Shown here in pieces: positions 26,705-35,632 of a stretch of 64,000 bases of DNA. A program made the position numbers and the translations under genes. The stretch's first letter is position 1; each line of letters starts with the position of its first letter. Source of the stretch: DATFVJ01 sp963851085 (lineage in GTDB: Bacteria > Actinomycetota > Actinomycetes > Streptosporangiales > Streptosporangiaceae). The stretch lies in the NCBI GenBank assembly GCA_963851085.1, contig CAWKNX010000014.1:26730-90729 (forward strand). The letters run 5' to 3'. The notes under the pieces were generated by a model, which did no database searches, was not told the origin of the DNA, and saw only the letters and a list, made by a program, of their open reading frames with translations.

Positions 26705-27154
26705 CTACTTCTCCGCCGCCTGGCCGTCACGGGCCGGGTCGGTGTCGTCCCCTGACCGCGCCGTGGGTGGCTCGTCCAGCGGCTCTTCCGCCTCCGCGTC
26801 CGCGGCCGGCTGTGCGCCGTTGCCAGTGCCTTCGGCCATATCGGCCTCGAACGGTGCGTCGGAGAGCACGTCCATGATGGCGCGCTTCAGGTAGCGGACC
26901 TCCACGCCCGGCGCGACCTCGATCACCACGTCACCATCCTCGACAGCGGTGACAGTCCCGTACATGCCCGCCGTGGTGCGGACCCGCTGGCCAGGCACGA
27001 CAGTGTCCTGAACCTGCGCGACCTGACGCTGGCGGTTGCGCTGCGGTCTGATCATCAGGAAGTAGAAGATGCCGAAGATCAGCACAAGGATGATGATCAG
27101 GGTGAACGGCGAGCTGCTTTTCGACGACGAGGCCGCCAGCAGTGTGTTGCCCAT
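26705..27154 (-). CDS. yajC: Preprotein translocase subunit YajC
   Basis: 149 residues from the ATG at 27154, preceded by GGAAGGATG; an ATG nine codons upstream is less well placed. One membrane helix (PFTLIIILVLIFGIFYFLMI) followed by RPQRNRQRQVAQVQ is the family hallmark. The soluble part follows (VVPGQRVRTTAGMYGTVTAV, VVIEVAPGVEVRYLKRAI). The acidic C-terminal tail is about 45 residues longer than in E. coli. YajC associates with SecDF. It is the first gene of the yajC-secD-secF-apt unit, and a plausible promoter lies about 95-120 bases upstream. Confidence 0.95.
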   Translation of the reverse strand: MGNTLLAASSSKSSSPFTLIIILVLIFGIFYFLMIRPQRNRQRQVAQVQDTVVPGQRVRTTAGMYGTVTAVEDGDVVIEVAPGVEVRYLKRAIMDVLSDAPFEADMAEGTGNGAQPAADAEAEEPLDEPPTARSGDDTDPARDGQAAEK

Positions 27155-27247
27155 CGGCGGGCATCCTTCCAGTTGGTTCAATGCACGCGGTCACGCGGCC
27201 GGTGGCCGGGGTTAACCCCCCGGGTACAGCCGGTGACCAACTGTCGG

Positions 27248-27276
27248 AGTTTAGCGACGGATGAAGGTCGCTCCAA
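27248..27276 (-). promoter_or_regulatory. Candidate sigma-70-type promoter of yajC-secDF-apt
   Basis: On the minus strand TTGGAG (27276-27271) and TAAACT (27253-27248) are separated by exactly 17 bases, close to the actinobacterial housekeeping consensus TTGACN-N17/18-TANNNT. It lies 94 bases before the yajC start. Assigned by eye only. Confidence 0.45.
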
Positions 27277-27433
27277 CAGGCTACGGCCTTCCAGGCCCAA
27301 TTGTGTCGCGCCCGTGATCGTAGCGGGCCCGGTGCACAGCGGTGCGCAAGATGCCGCGGAATCCAGCTGCCCGGTGCCGAGGATCCGGGTGCTTCCTACC
27401 GGAAACGTACACGAAAACCACAGAAGCGCCCTA

Positions 27434-27470
27434 TTGCCCGCCCTTGCCCGCCCTTGCCCGCCCTTGCCGC
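27434..27470. repeat. 10-bp tandem repeat TTGCCCGCCC
   Basis: Three exact copies of TTGCCCGCCC are followed by a partial fourth, in the gene-free region between ruvB and yajC, about 110 bases from the miniature element. The wider gap 27155-27577 shows no gene. Confidence 0.85.
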
Positions 27471-27577
27471 CGCTCGCGGCCGGCCGAGCGTAGGGGCAAG
27501 GCCTGCCCAGGGGGATTCGGCGCGCAGATGCGGCGGGGAGCAGCGGATGGCAGCGTGAGCGGCGCGGGTGAGCAGGG

Positions 27578-27749
27578 CTAGGAGGCCGCTGAACAACGGC
27601 GTCGGATCAGCCAGCGGGTCATCCGCGCCCGGCTGGCAAGGCGGAGCCCGAGGCCGCTACCAGCGGTTTGTAACGGCGAGGGTGACAACGCCGCCAGCCG
27701 GGATGCGGGGGCACGCGAGCCGGGCAGGTGTTGTTCCGCGGCCTCCTAA
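27578..27749 (+). mobile_element. Miniature inverted-repeat element (MITE), copy 1
   Basis: This 172-bp block includes the flanking TA on each side. The terminal repeats are GGAGGCCGCTGAACAAC on the left and its complement with two changes on the right. The interior is about 98% identical to the block at 51644-51815 read on the other strand, with only four differences over the full length. TA at both borders is the target duplication expected for IS630/Tc1-mariner-type transposition. It encodes no protein. Its right border lies in the ruvB stop codon. Confidence 0.85.
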
Positions 27750-29005
27750 GGGCGAGTCTGCCCGCAGCGGGGGTCTGGCTCGACCGGAGCGAGGCCCTCG
27801 CCATTTGCCTGCGTCAGGTCGAAGAGCACCGGGTCGCCGGCCGCGCCCGGCTGCCATGGCATGCCGCCGGGCTGCGGGGCGACTGGAGGGGCAATGCCGA
27901 GATGTGCCCATGCGGCCGTTGTCGCGACCCGCCCCCTGGGTGTGCGGGCCAGCAGCCCGGCCCGGACAAGAAAGGGCTCGGCCACGACCTCGACGGTCTC
28001 CGGTTCCTCACCGACCGCGACGGCCAGCGTGGAAAGACCGACGGGCCCGCCGTTGAACCGCCTGAGCAGCGCGTCGAGAACCGCTTGGTCGAGCCGGTCG
28101 AGGCCCTCTTCGTCCACCTCGTACAGTTCAAGCGCGGCACGCGCGGTCGGCCTGTTCACCACACCGTCGCCGCGCACCTCCGCGTAGTCGCGGACCCGGC
28201 GGAGCAGTCGGTTCGCGATCCGGGGCGTGCCACGCGAGCGCCGCGCGATCTCCGCGCCGCCGGCGTCATGCAGCGGCACGCCGAGCAGACCGGCCGAGCG
28301 CCGCAGGATGATTTCGAGCTCACCCGGTTCGTAGAAGTCGAGGTGAGCGGTAAAACCGAACCTGTCACGCAACGGCGCGGGAAGCAGCCCGGCGCGCGTC
28401 GTGGCACCGACCAGGGTGAACGGGGCGATATCAAGCGGGATCGCGGTCGCACCCGGGCCTTTGCCTATGACCACGTCGACACGGAAATCCTCCATCGCCA
28501 GGTACAGCATCTCCTCGGCCGGCCGGGCGAGCCGGTGAATCTCGTCGATGAAGATGACCTCGCCCGTACTGAGCGTGGAGAGCACCGCCGCAAGATCTCC
28601 GGCCCGCTCGATCGCCGGGCCGCTGGTGATCCGCAGCGGTGACCCGAGCTCGGCAGCGATGATCATCGCCATCGTGGTCTTGCCGATACCCGGCGGGCCG
28701 GAAAGCAGCACATGGTCAGGGACCCTGCCGCGCCGCTGTGCGCCGCGCAGCACTAGCGTCAGTTGCTCGCGCACACGCGCCTGGCCGATGAACTCGTCGA
28801 GCCGCTTGGGGCGCAGCGCACCCTCGATCGCCCGCTCGTCGGCGTCGGCGAGCGGAGACACGACGCTGTCGGCGCCACCGTCGGCCGCGCTGACCTCGGC
28901 CGCGCTGACCTCCGCGGCCCTGACCTCTGCCGCGCCGCTACCCGCCGTATCGCGTGCGCCATTGCCCGCCACGGCGCCAGCCTCGTGCTCGGCCGCGGCG
29001 CTCAC
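27746..29005 (-). CDS. ruvB: Holliday junction branch migration ATPase RuvB
   Basis: 419 residues. Walker A GPPGIGKT at 103-110, Walker B FIDEIHRL around 152-159, sensor 1 LVGATTRAGLL, arginine-finger region APLRDRFGF, and winged-helix end domain (GGPVGLSTLAVAVGEEPETV, EPFLVRAGLLARTPRGR). The protein is about 70 residues longer than typical. The N-terminus carries an Ala/Glu/Val repeat (AAEVRAAEVSAAEVSAADGG) from a 15-bp tandem repeat at 28882-28926. The C-terminus runs on to NGEGLAPVEPDPRCGQTRP. The stop TAG coincides with the end of the miniature element, so the tail may have been set by that insertion. It overlaps ruvA by four bases. Confidence 0.97.
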   Translation of the reverse strand: MSAAAEHEAGAVAGNGARDTAGSGAAEVRAAEVSAAEVSAADGGADSVVSPLADADERAIEGALRPKRLDEFIGQARVREQLTLVLRGAQRRGRVPDHVLLSGPPGIGKTTMAMIIAAELGSPLRITSGPAIERAGDLAAVLSTLSTGEVIFIDEIHRLARPAEEMLYLAMEDFRVDVVIGKGPGATAIPLDIAPFTLVGATTRAGLLPAPLRDRFGFTAHLDFYEPGELEIILRRSAGLLGVPLHDAGGAEIARRSRGTPRIANRLLRRVRDYAEVRGDGVVNRPTARAALELYEVDEEGLDRLDQAVLDALLRRFNGGPVGLSTLAVAVGEEPETVEVVAEPFLVRAGLLARTPRGRVATTAAWAHLGIAPPVAPQPGGMPWQPGAAGDPVLFDLTQANGEGLAPVEPDPRCGQTRP

Positions 29006-29670
29006 GAGCGGCTCAGTTGCCGCAGCGCGGCGCGCAGGGCCACGGACAGGTCGATCGGCTGGCCATCGTGGTCGTCCGAGCCCGCGGTCAGCTCGGGCTC
29101 CACCGCGGCGACTGCCTGCTCCGCATCACGCGGCGACCAGCCGAGCCCGGTCAGGGCGGCGTGCAGCTTGTCACGCCAGGCGCCAGGCCCGCCCGCGGCA
29201 AGCCCAGCGCCCTCGCCGCCGCGCCGGCCATCAGCATCGGGCAAGGCGCCCGTGCCCAGCTCAGGCCCTGGCGCGCCAAGCCGGCCCGCGAGTTCGAGGA
29301 CGATACGCTGCGCGCCCTTCTTGCCAATGCCCGGCACCATCATCAGCGCGGCGAGGTCTTCGGCCGCGATCGCGCGGCGCAGCGCATCCGGGCTGTGCAC
29401 GGCGAGCATGGCGAGCGCCAGCCGCGGACCGACGCCACTCGCGGTCTGAAGCAGCTCGAACACGGTCCGCTCGTCCTCGTCGGCGAATCCGTAGAGGGTG
29501 AGCGCGTCCTCGCGCACGATCAGCGAGGTCGGGACCCGAGCCCGCTCGCCAGGCCGCAGCCTCGCGAGTGTCCCCGGCGTGCACTGCACGGCGAGGCCGA
29601 ACCCGCCGATGTCGACCACCGCGCCGTCCGGTGCGACCGAGGACACGGTGCCGTCCAGATGGGAGATCAC
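29002..29670 (-). CDS. ruvA: Holliday junction DNA helicase subunit RuvA
   Basis: 222 residues. Domain I OB-fold starts MISHLDGTVSSVAPDGAVVD, with LIVREDALTLYGFADEDERT. Domain II has the two helix-hairpin-helix motifs (LLQTASGVGPRLALAML and LMMVPGIGKKGAQRIVLEL). Domain III at the C-terminus (LTGLGWSPRDAEQAVAAVEP) binds RuvB. The linker between II and III is Gly/Ala-rich and longer than usual. Four-base overlaps with ruvC and ruvB give a tightly coupled ruvC-ruvA-ruvB operon. It holds the four-way junction for branch migration. Confidence 0.97.
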   Translation of the reverse strand: MISHLDGTVSSVAPDGAVVDIGGFGLAVQCTPGTLARLRPGERARVPTSLIVREDALTLYGFADEDERTVFELLQTASGVGPRLALAMLAVHSPDALRRAIAAEDLAALMMVPGIGKKGAQRIVLELAGRLGAPGPELGTGALPDADGRRGGEGAGLAAGGPGAWRDKLHAALTGLGWSPRDAEQAVAAVEPELTAGSDDHDGQPIDLSVALRAALRQLSRS

Positions 29671-30296
29671 CTTGCACCTCCTGCTGAGCTAGCGGGATGC
29701 CCACCGACCCCGGGCGGCCGGGCACCCCCGGCTGACCGGGGCCCTTCGGCTGACCGGGGCCCTTCGGCTGACCGGGGCTGACCTGCGCCATGAGCCGCGA
29801 GCGCGCGGGAAAGCCGTTGCTCGGCCGAACCGCGCCACAGATGGCAGATGGCGAGCGCGAGCGCGTCGGCTGTGTCGGCGGGGCGGGGCGGATCTGTCAG
29901 CCGCAGCAGCCTGGTCACCATGCCGGCCACCTGCGCCTTGTCCGCGCGCCCGCTCCCCGTCACCGCGGCCTTGGCCTCGCTCGGCGTGTGCAGTGCCACC
30001 GGAATCCCGCGCCGCGCGGCGCACACGATGGCGACCGCGCCCGCCTGCGCGGTGCCCATGACCGTGCGCAGGTTGTCCTGGCTGAACACGCGCTCGACGG
30101 CGACCGCGTCCGGGCGGTACCTGTCCAGCCACTCCCCGATCTCCAGGTCGAGAGCGAGCAGCCGCGCCGCAACGTCGTCGCTCGCGGGAGTGCGCACCAC
30201 GCCCGCGCCGACGAGCGACAGCGGCCGGCCAGGCACACCGTCGACCACGCCAAGGCCGCAGCGGGTCAGACCCGGGTCGACCCCGAACACCCGCAT
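29667..30296 (-). CDS. ruvC: Crossover junction endodeoxyribonuclease RuvC
   Basis: 209 residues from the ATG at 30296. The frame stays open upstream, but homology begins at MRVFGVDPGLTRCGLGVV. The four catalytic acids are visible: D7 (FGVDPG), E68 (VAVERVF), D141 and D144 (PADTADALALAICH). It resolves Holliday junctions by symmetrical cuts. The C-terminal 45 residues are a Pro/Ala/Gly-rich addition with the motif GPRSAE repeated, encoded by an 18-bp tandem repeat (two and a half units, 29731-29776). It overlaps ruvA by four bases. Confidence 0.97.
   Translation of the reverse strand: MRVFGVDPGLTRCGLGVVDGVPGRPLSLVGAGVVRTPASDDVAARLLALDLEIGEWLDRYRPDAVAVERVFSQDNLRTVMGTAQAGAVAIVCAARRGIPVALHTPSEAKAAVTGSGRADKAQVAGMVTRLLRLTDPPRPADTADALALAICHLWRGSAEQRLSRALAAHGAGQPRSAEGPRSAEGPRSAGGARPPGVGGHPASSAGGAR
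29731..29776 (-). repeat. 18-bp tandem repeat in the 3' end of ruvC
   Basis: GCTGACCGGGGCCCTTCG occurs twice in full and is followed by a partial third copy. The unit keeps the reading frame and adds six residues (PRSAEG) per copy beyond the nuclease domain. Confidence 0.9.
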
Positions 30297-30468
30297 GGCG
30301 GCACCATCCCGTTCAGCCCGTTCGCTCACGAACACGTGTTCGGCAGGAACGCTACCCGGTCGGCCCGCCCGCCGGGCGCAGCGGGCCCGGCGTGTCGCCG
30401 ACGCTGTCACAATCGGGACATCAAGGGGCGGCAGTGCCTGGCGGCGCGCGGGCCGGCCGGGCGCAGCG

Positions 30469-31701
30469 TCAGAACGTATCCAGGCAGAAGGGCTGCGCGG
30501 CGAACGCGGCGTCGAACAGCACGTCATCGCCCGGGTTTCCGCCGCCCGCGAGCCCGCTGCGGCGCAGCACGGGCACCGTCGTGCCTGCGTACAACGCGGC
30601 AAAACCGCGCACGTCCATGCTGAGCGCCGCAGCGGCAGCCGTTCGGGAGGGTTCAAGTGCTCCCTTGCCGCCACCGACGGTAAGCGTCCAGTCCCCCGCG
30701 TTGCCCGGGCGGCCGGCGTCGCGCAGCCGCAGCGGCACGGAGAGTTCGAGGCCGGCCGGGAAGCCGCGGCCCGCGACCGCTGCCGGAGCGTCCACGACCC
30801 GCAGCATCCACGGATGGACGCTGGCAAGCGCCGTGTCCGGTTCCCTCATCATGATCCCGAACGGCTCCGCGGGGCTGACGCGTGCCCGCACGGTACGCGC
30901 GACCGACGAGGACGAAGCGAGCAGCGACCAGATGTCCCTTGTGGTTGCGTGCGACCCGGCGATGGCCCGTTCCACCAGGAGTTCGTCATTGCCGTCCCGC
31001 CAGCGGTACGCGACGAATCCGTCCGCGCCGAGATAGCTGAAAAGCTCGTCGCTGTCCAGCCACTGCCGGGTGGAGGGCTCATCCCAGGTGAGCGGACCAC
31101 AGTCACGAGCGCCGGCGTGGACCGCGCAGTGCACGGCACGGACCGCCTCGCTGTCGCCGGGTGCGACGCGGCCGAGCCCGCCGCGCGGCGCCCCTGGTTC
31201 CGGCGTGATCGTGCGCAGGGAGCGGGCCGGAATCTCGGCCTCGTAGCAGATGCCCGCCAGTTCCCAGCCGAGCGACCTGTAGATGGCCGAGGTCGCCGGG
31301 TACAACACGGACAGCGGGTACGCACATGCGGCGATGTGGGCGAGCAGTTCGGTCATCAGAGCGCGGCCGATCCCGATGCCGCGGTCCTCGGGCGCGACCG
31401 CGACGTTCGCCACGCCCGCCGCAGGGACACCGCGGCCGAGCCACCACTGCGTCATGTCGTGGAAGCACGCGGCCGCGGCCATCCTCGCGCCGTCGAAGGC
31501 GGCGAGGTAACGGCCGGCCGCGATGTTGTGGCTGGCCTGGGCGAGCCAGGCCGCCCGCTGAAGCGGGGTCGCGGGGCCGAAGGCGCGTGTCCTCAGGTCG
31601 AAAAGCTGGTCGTAGTCATCGTCAGGGCCAAGCGCACGGATCTGGATGCCAGGCGCCGGGTCTCCCCTGCTCGCTCCGCTCCCCCCGCCGCCTGCGATCA
31701 A
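30469..31701 (-). CDS. GNAT acetyltransferase, Eis-like
   Basis: 410 residues. The start is TTG at 31701, the only start codon before the homologous region, two bases after the yebC stop. The N-terminal GNAT domain (IQIRALGPDDDYDQLFDLRT, MAAAACFHDMTQWWLGRG, GVANVAVAPEDRGIGIGRAL with the acetyl-CoA P-loop) is followed by a second GNAT fold and an SCP2-like C-terminal domain (GFAALYAGTTVPVLRRSGL). The three-domain layout and FCLDTF end match the Eis family, which N-acetylates aminoglycosides or basic peptides and proteins. Its insertion between yebC and ruvC breaks the usual yebC-ruvC neighbourhood. Substrate unknown. Confidence 0.85.
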   Translation of the reverse strand: MIAGGGGSGASRGDPAPGIQIRALGPDDDYDQLFDLRTRAFGPATPLQRAAWLAQASHNIAAGRYLAAFDGARMAAAACFHDMTQWWLGRGVPAAGVANVAVAPEDRGIGIGRALMTELLAHIAACAYPLSVLYPATSAIYRSLGWELAGICYEAEIPARSLRTITPEPGAPRGGLGRVAPGDSEAVRAVHCAVHAGARDCGPLTWDEPSTRQWLDSDELFSYLGADGFVAYRWRDGNDELLVERAIAGSHATTRDIWSLLASSSSVARTVRARVSPAEPFGIMMREPDTALASVHPWMLRVVDAPAAVAGRGFPAGLELSVPLRLRDAGRPGNAGDWTLTVGGGKGALEPSRTAAAAALSMDVRGFAALYAGTTVPVLRRSGLAGGGNPGDDVLFDAAFAAQPFCLDTF

Positions 31702-31703
31702 GC

Positions 31704-32452
<749 letters not shown>

Positions 32453-32456
<4 letters not shown>

Positions 32457-33061
32457 GATCTCCCCTTCACGATCTCGGCGAAGAGCCGGTGGACGCGGTC
32501 GTCCGCGGTGAGCTCCGGGTGGAACGCGGTAGCCAGCAGCGGCCCCTGCCGGACGGCCACGATCCTACCCGTGGAGCCGTCCGTGGCGAGGATCTCGACC
32601 GCCGGACCTGCCTGGTCGACCCAGGGCGCGCGGATGAAGACCGCGCGCAGCCGCGGGCCCTCGATGCCCCGGATATCCAGCTCAGTCTCGAACGAGTCCA
32701 CCTGGCGCCCGAACGCGTTCCGCCGCACGGTCATGTCGATCCCGCCGAACGTCTCCTGTCCCGCGGCTCCGTCGAGCAGCCGGTCCGCGAGCATGATCAT
32801 CCCAGCGCAGGAGCCGAAGGCGGGCATGCCAGCGGTGATGCGCTTGCGTACCGGCTCCATCAGCTCGAACGCGGTGGCCAGCTTCCATATGGTCGTGGAC
32901 TCACCGCCCGGAATCACCAGGCCGTCGACCGCGTCAAGTTCGTCCGGCCGCCTGATGGCGGCCGGATGCGCACCGGCCGCGCGCAGCGCGCGCATGTGCT
33001 CACGGACGTCGCCCTGCAAGGCAAGCACGCCGATGACCGGGTTCGTAAACGACACCGACAC
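32453..33061 (-). CDS. pdxT: Pyridoxal 5'-phosphate synthase glutaminase subunit PdxT
   Basis: 202 residues from the GTG at 33061 (AGGAGG six bases upstream); a GTG two codons later is also possible. Class I amidotransferase triad: Cys85 (AFGSCAGMIML), His181 and Glu183 (ATAFHPELTAD), with LVIPGGESTTIWKL at about 48-61. It releases ammonia from glutamine and passes it to PdxS. The other subunit, pdxS, lies upstream but carries a frameshift, and a degraded debranching-enzyme fragment has come to lie between them. It overlaps yebC by four bases. Confidence 0.96.
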
Positions 33062-33121
33062 GGGCACCCTCCTGTCTGGACGCTGACCTTTGACGTGGCG
33101 CTCTGCCGCGAACCTGCACAT

Positions 33122-33580
33122 TCAACACCCGGTACCCCCGGCCGTCATCCCGCAGGTCCAGCCGGGCGGCAGGTTCTCGGTGGCGCCGCCGCCGCGGGCG
33201 GTGACGGCGACCCGGCTTTGCCCGAGCCGCAGGCCCGTGATTGTCACGGCGCCAAGCCGGTCGGGCAGCACGGGCCGGAGCGTGATCCGGCGCTGCGGCA
33301 CGTCCGGCTCCAGGCCCAGGAGCGCGCGGAGGACGAGCAGCGGTGCCGCGCTGGCCCGGGCCCGCGGCGAGCAGGAGGTGGGGTAGGGCAAGGGCGGGCC
33401 GAACTGATCCCGGTGAAAGCGCGAAATGACCCGCGCATCGCGCGCGAACATGCCCTGTGCGCCCTCCGGAGTGATGTCACCGGACACGGCGGACAGGCAG
33501 AAGGTAATGCCGTCGAGCAGGGTGGTGAGATCAGCCCCGGCGGTGACCGGCGCTGACGTCGTGCCGTTGAGAATGCGCCC
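33122..33580 (-). pseudogene. Remnant of a glycogen-debranching-type glycosidase (N- and C-terminal ends fused)
   Basis: The frame shows TTLLDGITFCLSAVSGDITP followed by EGAQGMFARDARVISRF. This is the start of the amylo-alpha-1,6-glucosidase N-terminal domain (compare the family pattern 'G-x-x-F-x-(I/L)-S-x(3)-G-D-I-x-P-x(4)-G-(L/M)-F-x-R-D-x-R-x-(L/I)-S-R'). It then jumps directly to FGPPLPYPTSCSPRARASAA and GLEPDVPQRRITLRPVLP, which are the last part of the catalytic (alpha/alpha)6 domain of the same family. About 500 or more central residues are missing in frame. There is no proper start codon before GDITP (only an internal GTG at 33487), and a TGA precedes the homologous part at 33581. 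Hence a decayed gene. Confidence 0.7.
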
Positions 33581-33646
33581 TCAGTACCCGTGACAGTTGG
33601 CTCAGTGCTCACTGACCCGGTGCTCATTGCGCGGCACGGGCGGCTG

Positions 33647-34577
33647 CTACCAGCCGCGGCCCGCGAAGTGCTGCTCCGGCGGGAGGCTGTCGAGATTGAT
33701 GCCGACCATTGCCTCGCCCAGGCCGCGCGACACCTTGGCGACCACGTCGGGGTCGTCGTGGAAGGTGGTCGCCTTGACGATCGCCGCCGCGCGCCTGGCC
33801 GGGTCACCTGACTTGAAGATGCCGGACCCAACGAACACGCCCTCGGCGCCGAGTTGCATCATCATCGCCGCATCCGCTGGGGTGGCGATGCCGCCCGCGG
33901 TAAAGAGCACAACAGGCAGCGGCGGCCCTGGCGACCTCCTCGATCAGGTCGTGAGGCGCGGCGAGTTCCTTCGCCGCCGCGTACCGTTCCTGGCTCGACA
34001 GGGTGGATAGACGGCGGATCTCCGAGGTGATCTGGCGCATGTGCCTGGTCGCCTCCACCACGTTGCCCGTGCCAGCCTCGCCCTTGGACCTGATCATCGC
34101 CGCGCCCTCTGAGATCCTGCGCAGCGCCTCACCGAGATTGGTGGCGCCGCAGACGAACGGCACCGTGAACTGCCACTTGTCGACGTGGTGGCTCTCGTCC
34201 GCGGGCGTGAGAACCTCGGACTCGTCGATGTAGTCGACCCCGATGGCCTGTAGCACCTGCGCCTCGGCGAAATGGCCGATACGGCACTTGGCCATGACCG
34301 GGATGGAGACCGCGCTGACAATGCCGTCGATCATGTCGGGATCGCTCATCCGCGCCACGCCGCCCTGGGCGCGGATGTCGGCGGGGACCCGCTCGAGGGC
34401 CATGACCGCGACTGCCCCCGCGTCCTCGGCGATCTTGGCATGATCCGGTGTGACGACGTCCATGATCACGCCGCCCTTGAGCATGTCGGCCATGCCTCGC
34501 TTGACCCTTGCGGTGCCTGTCTCGGGGCTCGCGCTGACATCAGCGGAGCCGGCAGTGCTGACGGTGCTGGCGGGCAT
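33647..34577 (-). pseudogene. pdxS: Pyridoxal 5'-phosphate synthase PdxS, frameshifted
   Basis: From the ATG at 34577 (GAGG six bases upstream) the frame gives a normal PdxS: RVKRGMADMLKGGVIMDVVT, IAEDAGAVAVMALERVPADI, RIGHFAEAQVLQAIGVDYID, and IRSKGEAGTGNVVEATRHM (catalytic lysine region). It continues to HDLIEEVARAA. Near 33920 the frame shifts. The rest (LFTAGGIATPADAAMMMQLG, GVFVGSGIFKSGD, VSRGLGEAMVGIN, ending AGRGW) continues in another frame to the stop at 33647. Compared with the family (VARAG-R/K-LPVVLFTAGG) two bases seem lost. Either the gene is broken in this strain or the sequence has an error; both halves are otherwise well conserved. Confidence 0.9.
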
Positions 34578-34962
34578 ACAGGACCTCACATGGTGACGGT
34601 TGACTGTCATCGTCTGTCGTGCTGTGTCGTCGTGTCGTGTCCGATATGCCACGACAACTCTCACGACCGCGGCGGTTGCCGGATCCGGCGCTGGACACGC
34701 GGCGCGCCGCGATGTGCCATACCGGTTGCTTCCATGATATTCGCCGCCGTCGGTGCGGCCCAATGGCCACTACCCGGGTCGCGCGCACGGCAAGTGGCCG
34801 CGAGGCGCCCCGCCGCGCTCATGTCGTGGCGAGTATGCGGCCGATTTCGCCAACCCGGCCGCGATTCGCTCCACGTCGCACGCTGCCACCCGGGGGCCCC
34901 CGGAACCCCCCGCATGCGCGCGGGCGGCGCCACGCGGCAGCCGTTACGTCGTTTGGGGACGA
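34578..34962. other. 385-base gene-free region between the LemA-like gene and pdxS
   Basis: It holds the pdxS promoter region and, at its distal end, a copy of the ACGGCTGCCGC repeat family. The part 34590-34660 has repeated GTCGT/TGTCGTG motifs (CGTCTGTCGTGCTGTGTCGT, then CGTGTCGTG). No gene or RNA was recognised. Confidence 0.5.
34885..34948 (-). repeat. Degenerate copy of the ACGGCTGCCGC palindromic repeat family
   Basis: On the minus strand it begins TAACGGCTGCCGCGTGG. A GC-rich spacer follows, then GCGGGGGGTTCCGGGGGCCC and CCGGG. The order (conserved head, spacer, G6 run, C/G palindrome) equals that of the copies at 8640-8722 and 57882-58081. As at aspS, it lies directly downstream of a minus-strand gene (the LemA-like gene, stop at 34963). 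Confidence 0.65.
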
Positions 34963-35571
34963 TCAGCCGGTCAGGTGGGGCATGTCCGCGCCGTCGCTGC
35001 CTTCGTCACCTACCGGCGGCGCGTCGTCGATCTCGAAGAACACCGGTACCGGCGCCGCCCCGGCGAGGCGCAGCAGCCGCACGAGACGCCGTCGGCGTGC
35101 CGCGCGCGTCGCGGCCACCGCGTCGTTGTAGAACTTGCGTGCCAGGAAGACCTGGTGCCCCGCGCCCTCGATCTCGGCGAGCAACTCGTCCGCGCCGCCC
35201 TTGCCTGTCAGCGACTCGCGGAACCCCGGCTGGCCAAATGCCGCCCGAAGCGCCCGGGAAAGATCGCTCTCCGCGAGCTCGCGTGGCTGTGCCTCGCCGC
35301 CAACCGCGGCGACGGACTCGACCTGGCCAGCAGCCCTCGCGTCGTGCGCCGCACCGGCGATGAGCAGGCTCGTCGCCGGATCGAGCAACCCGGACGCGGC
35401 AAGCTCGAGCGCGACCGCGCCACGCCTGGCCAGAGCCGCGTCAAGAGTGGCGCGCGCGGCCTCAGCGCGGGCATGCAGGCGGTCGAGCCTGGTCGCCCGC
35501 CATGACACGTAGAAGCCGACAAGCACGGCGACCGCGATAACGATCGCCACATCGGCCAGTACGCGATCCAT
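34963..35571 (-). CDS. LemA-like membrane protein
   Basis: 202 residues. One N-terminal helix (VLADVAIVIAVAVLVGFYVS) ends in basic residues. A helical domain follows with WRATRLDRLHARAEAARATL and GHQVFLARKFYNDAVAATRA. The latter matches the LemA signature (ARxFYNDAV), and the end FFEIDDAPP also fits. Actinomycetes commonly have such a gene beside pimA. Function is unknown; LemA folds are helical bundles at the membrane. It follows pimA by 61 bases on the same strand and is probably the last gene of the PIM operon. Confidence 0.72.
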   Translation of the reverse strand: MDRVLADVAIVIAVAVLVGFYVSWRATRLDRLHARAEAARATLDAALARRGAVALELAASGLLDPATSLLIAGAAHDARAAGQVESVAAVGGEAQPRELAESDLSRALRAAFGQPGFRESLTGKGGADELLAEIEGAGHQVFLARKFYNDAVAATRAARRRRLVRLLRLAGAAPVPVFFEIDDAPPVGDEGSDGADMPHLTG

Positions 35572-35632
35572 TGGTATCCCTCAGCGGGGTGCGGAACCAT
35601 GCGGAAGAAGACGCCGAGCGCACGCGCGGCTC

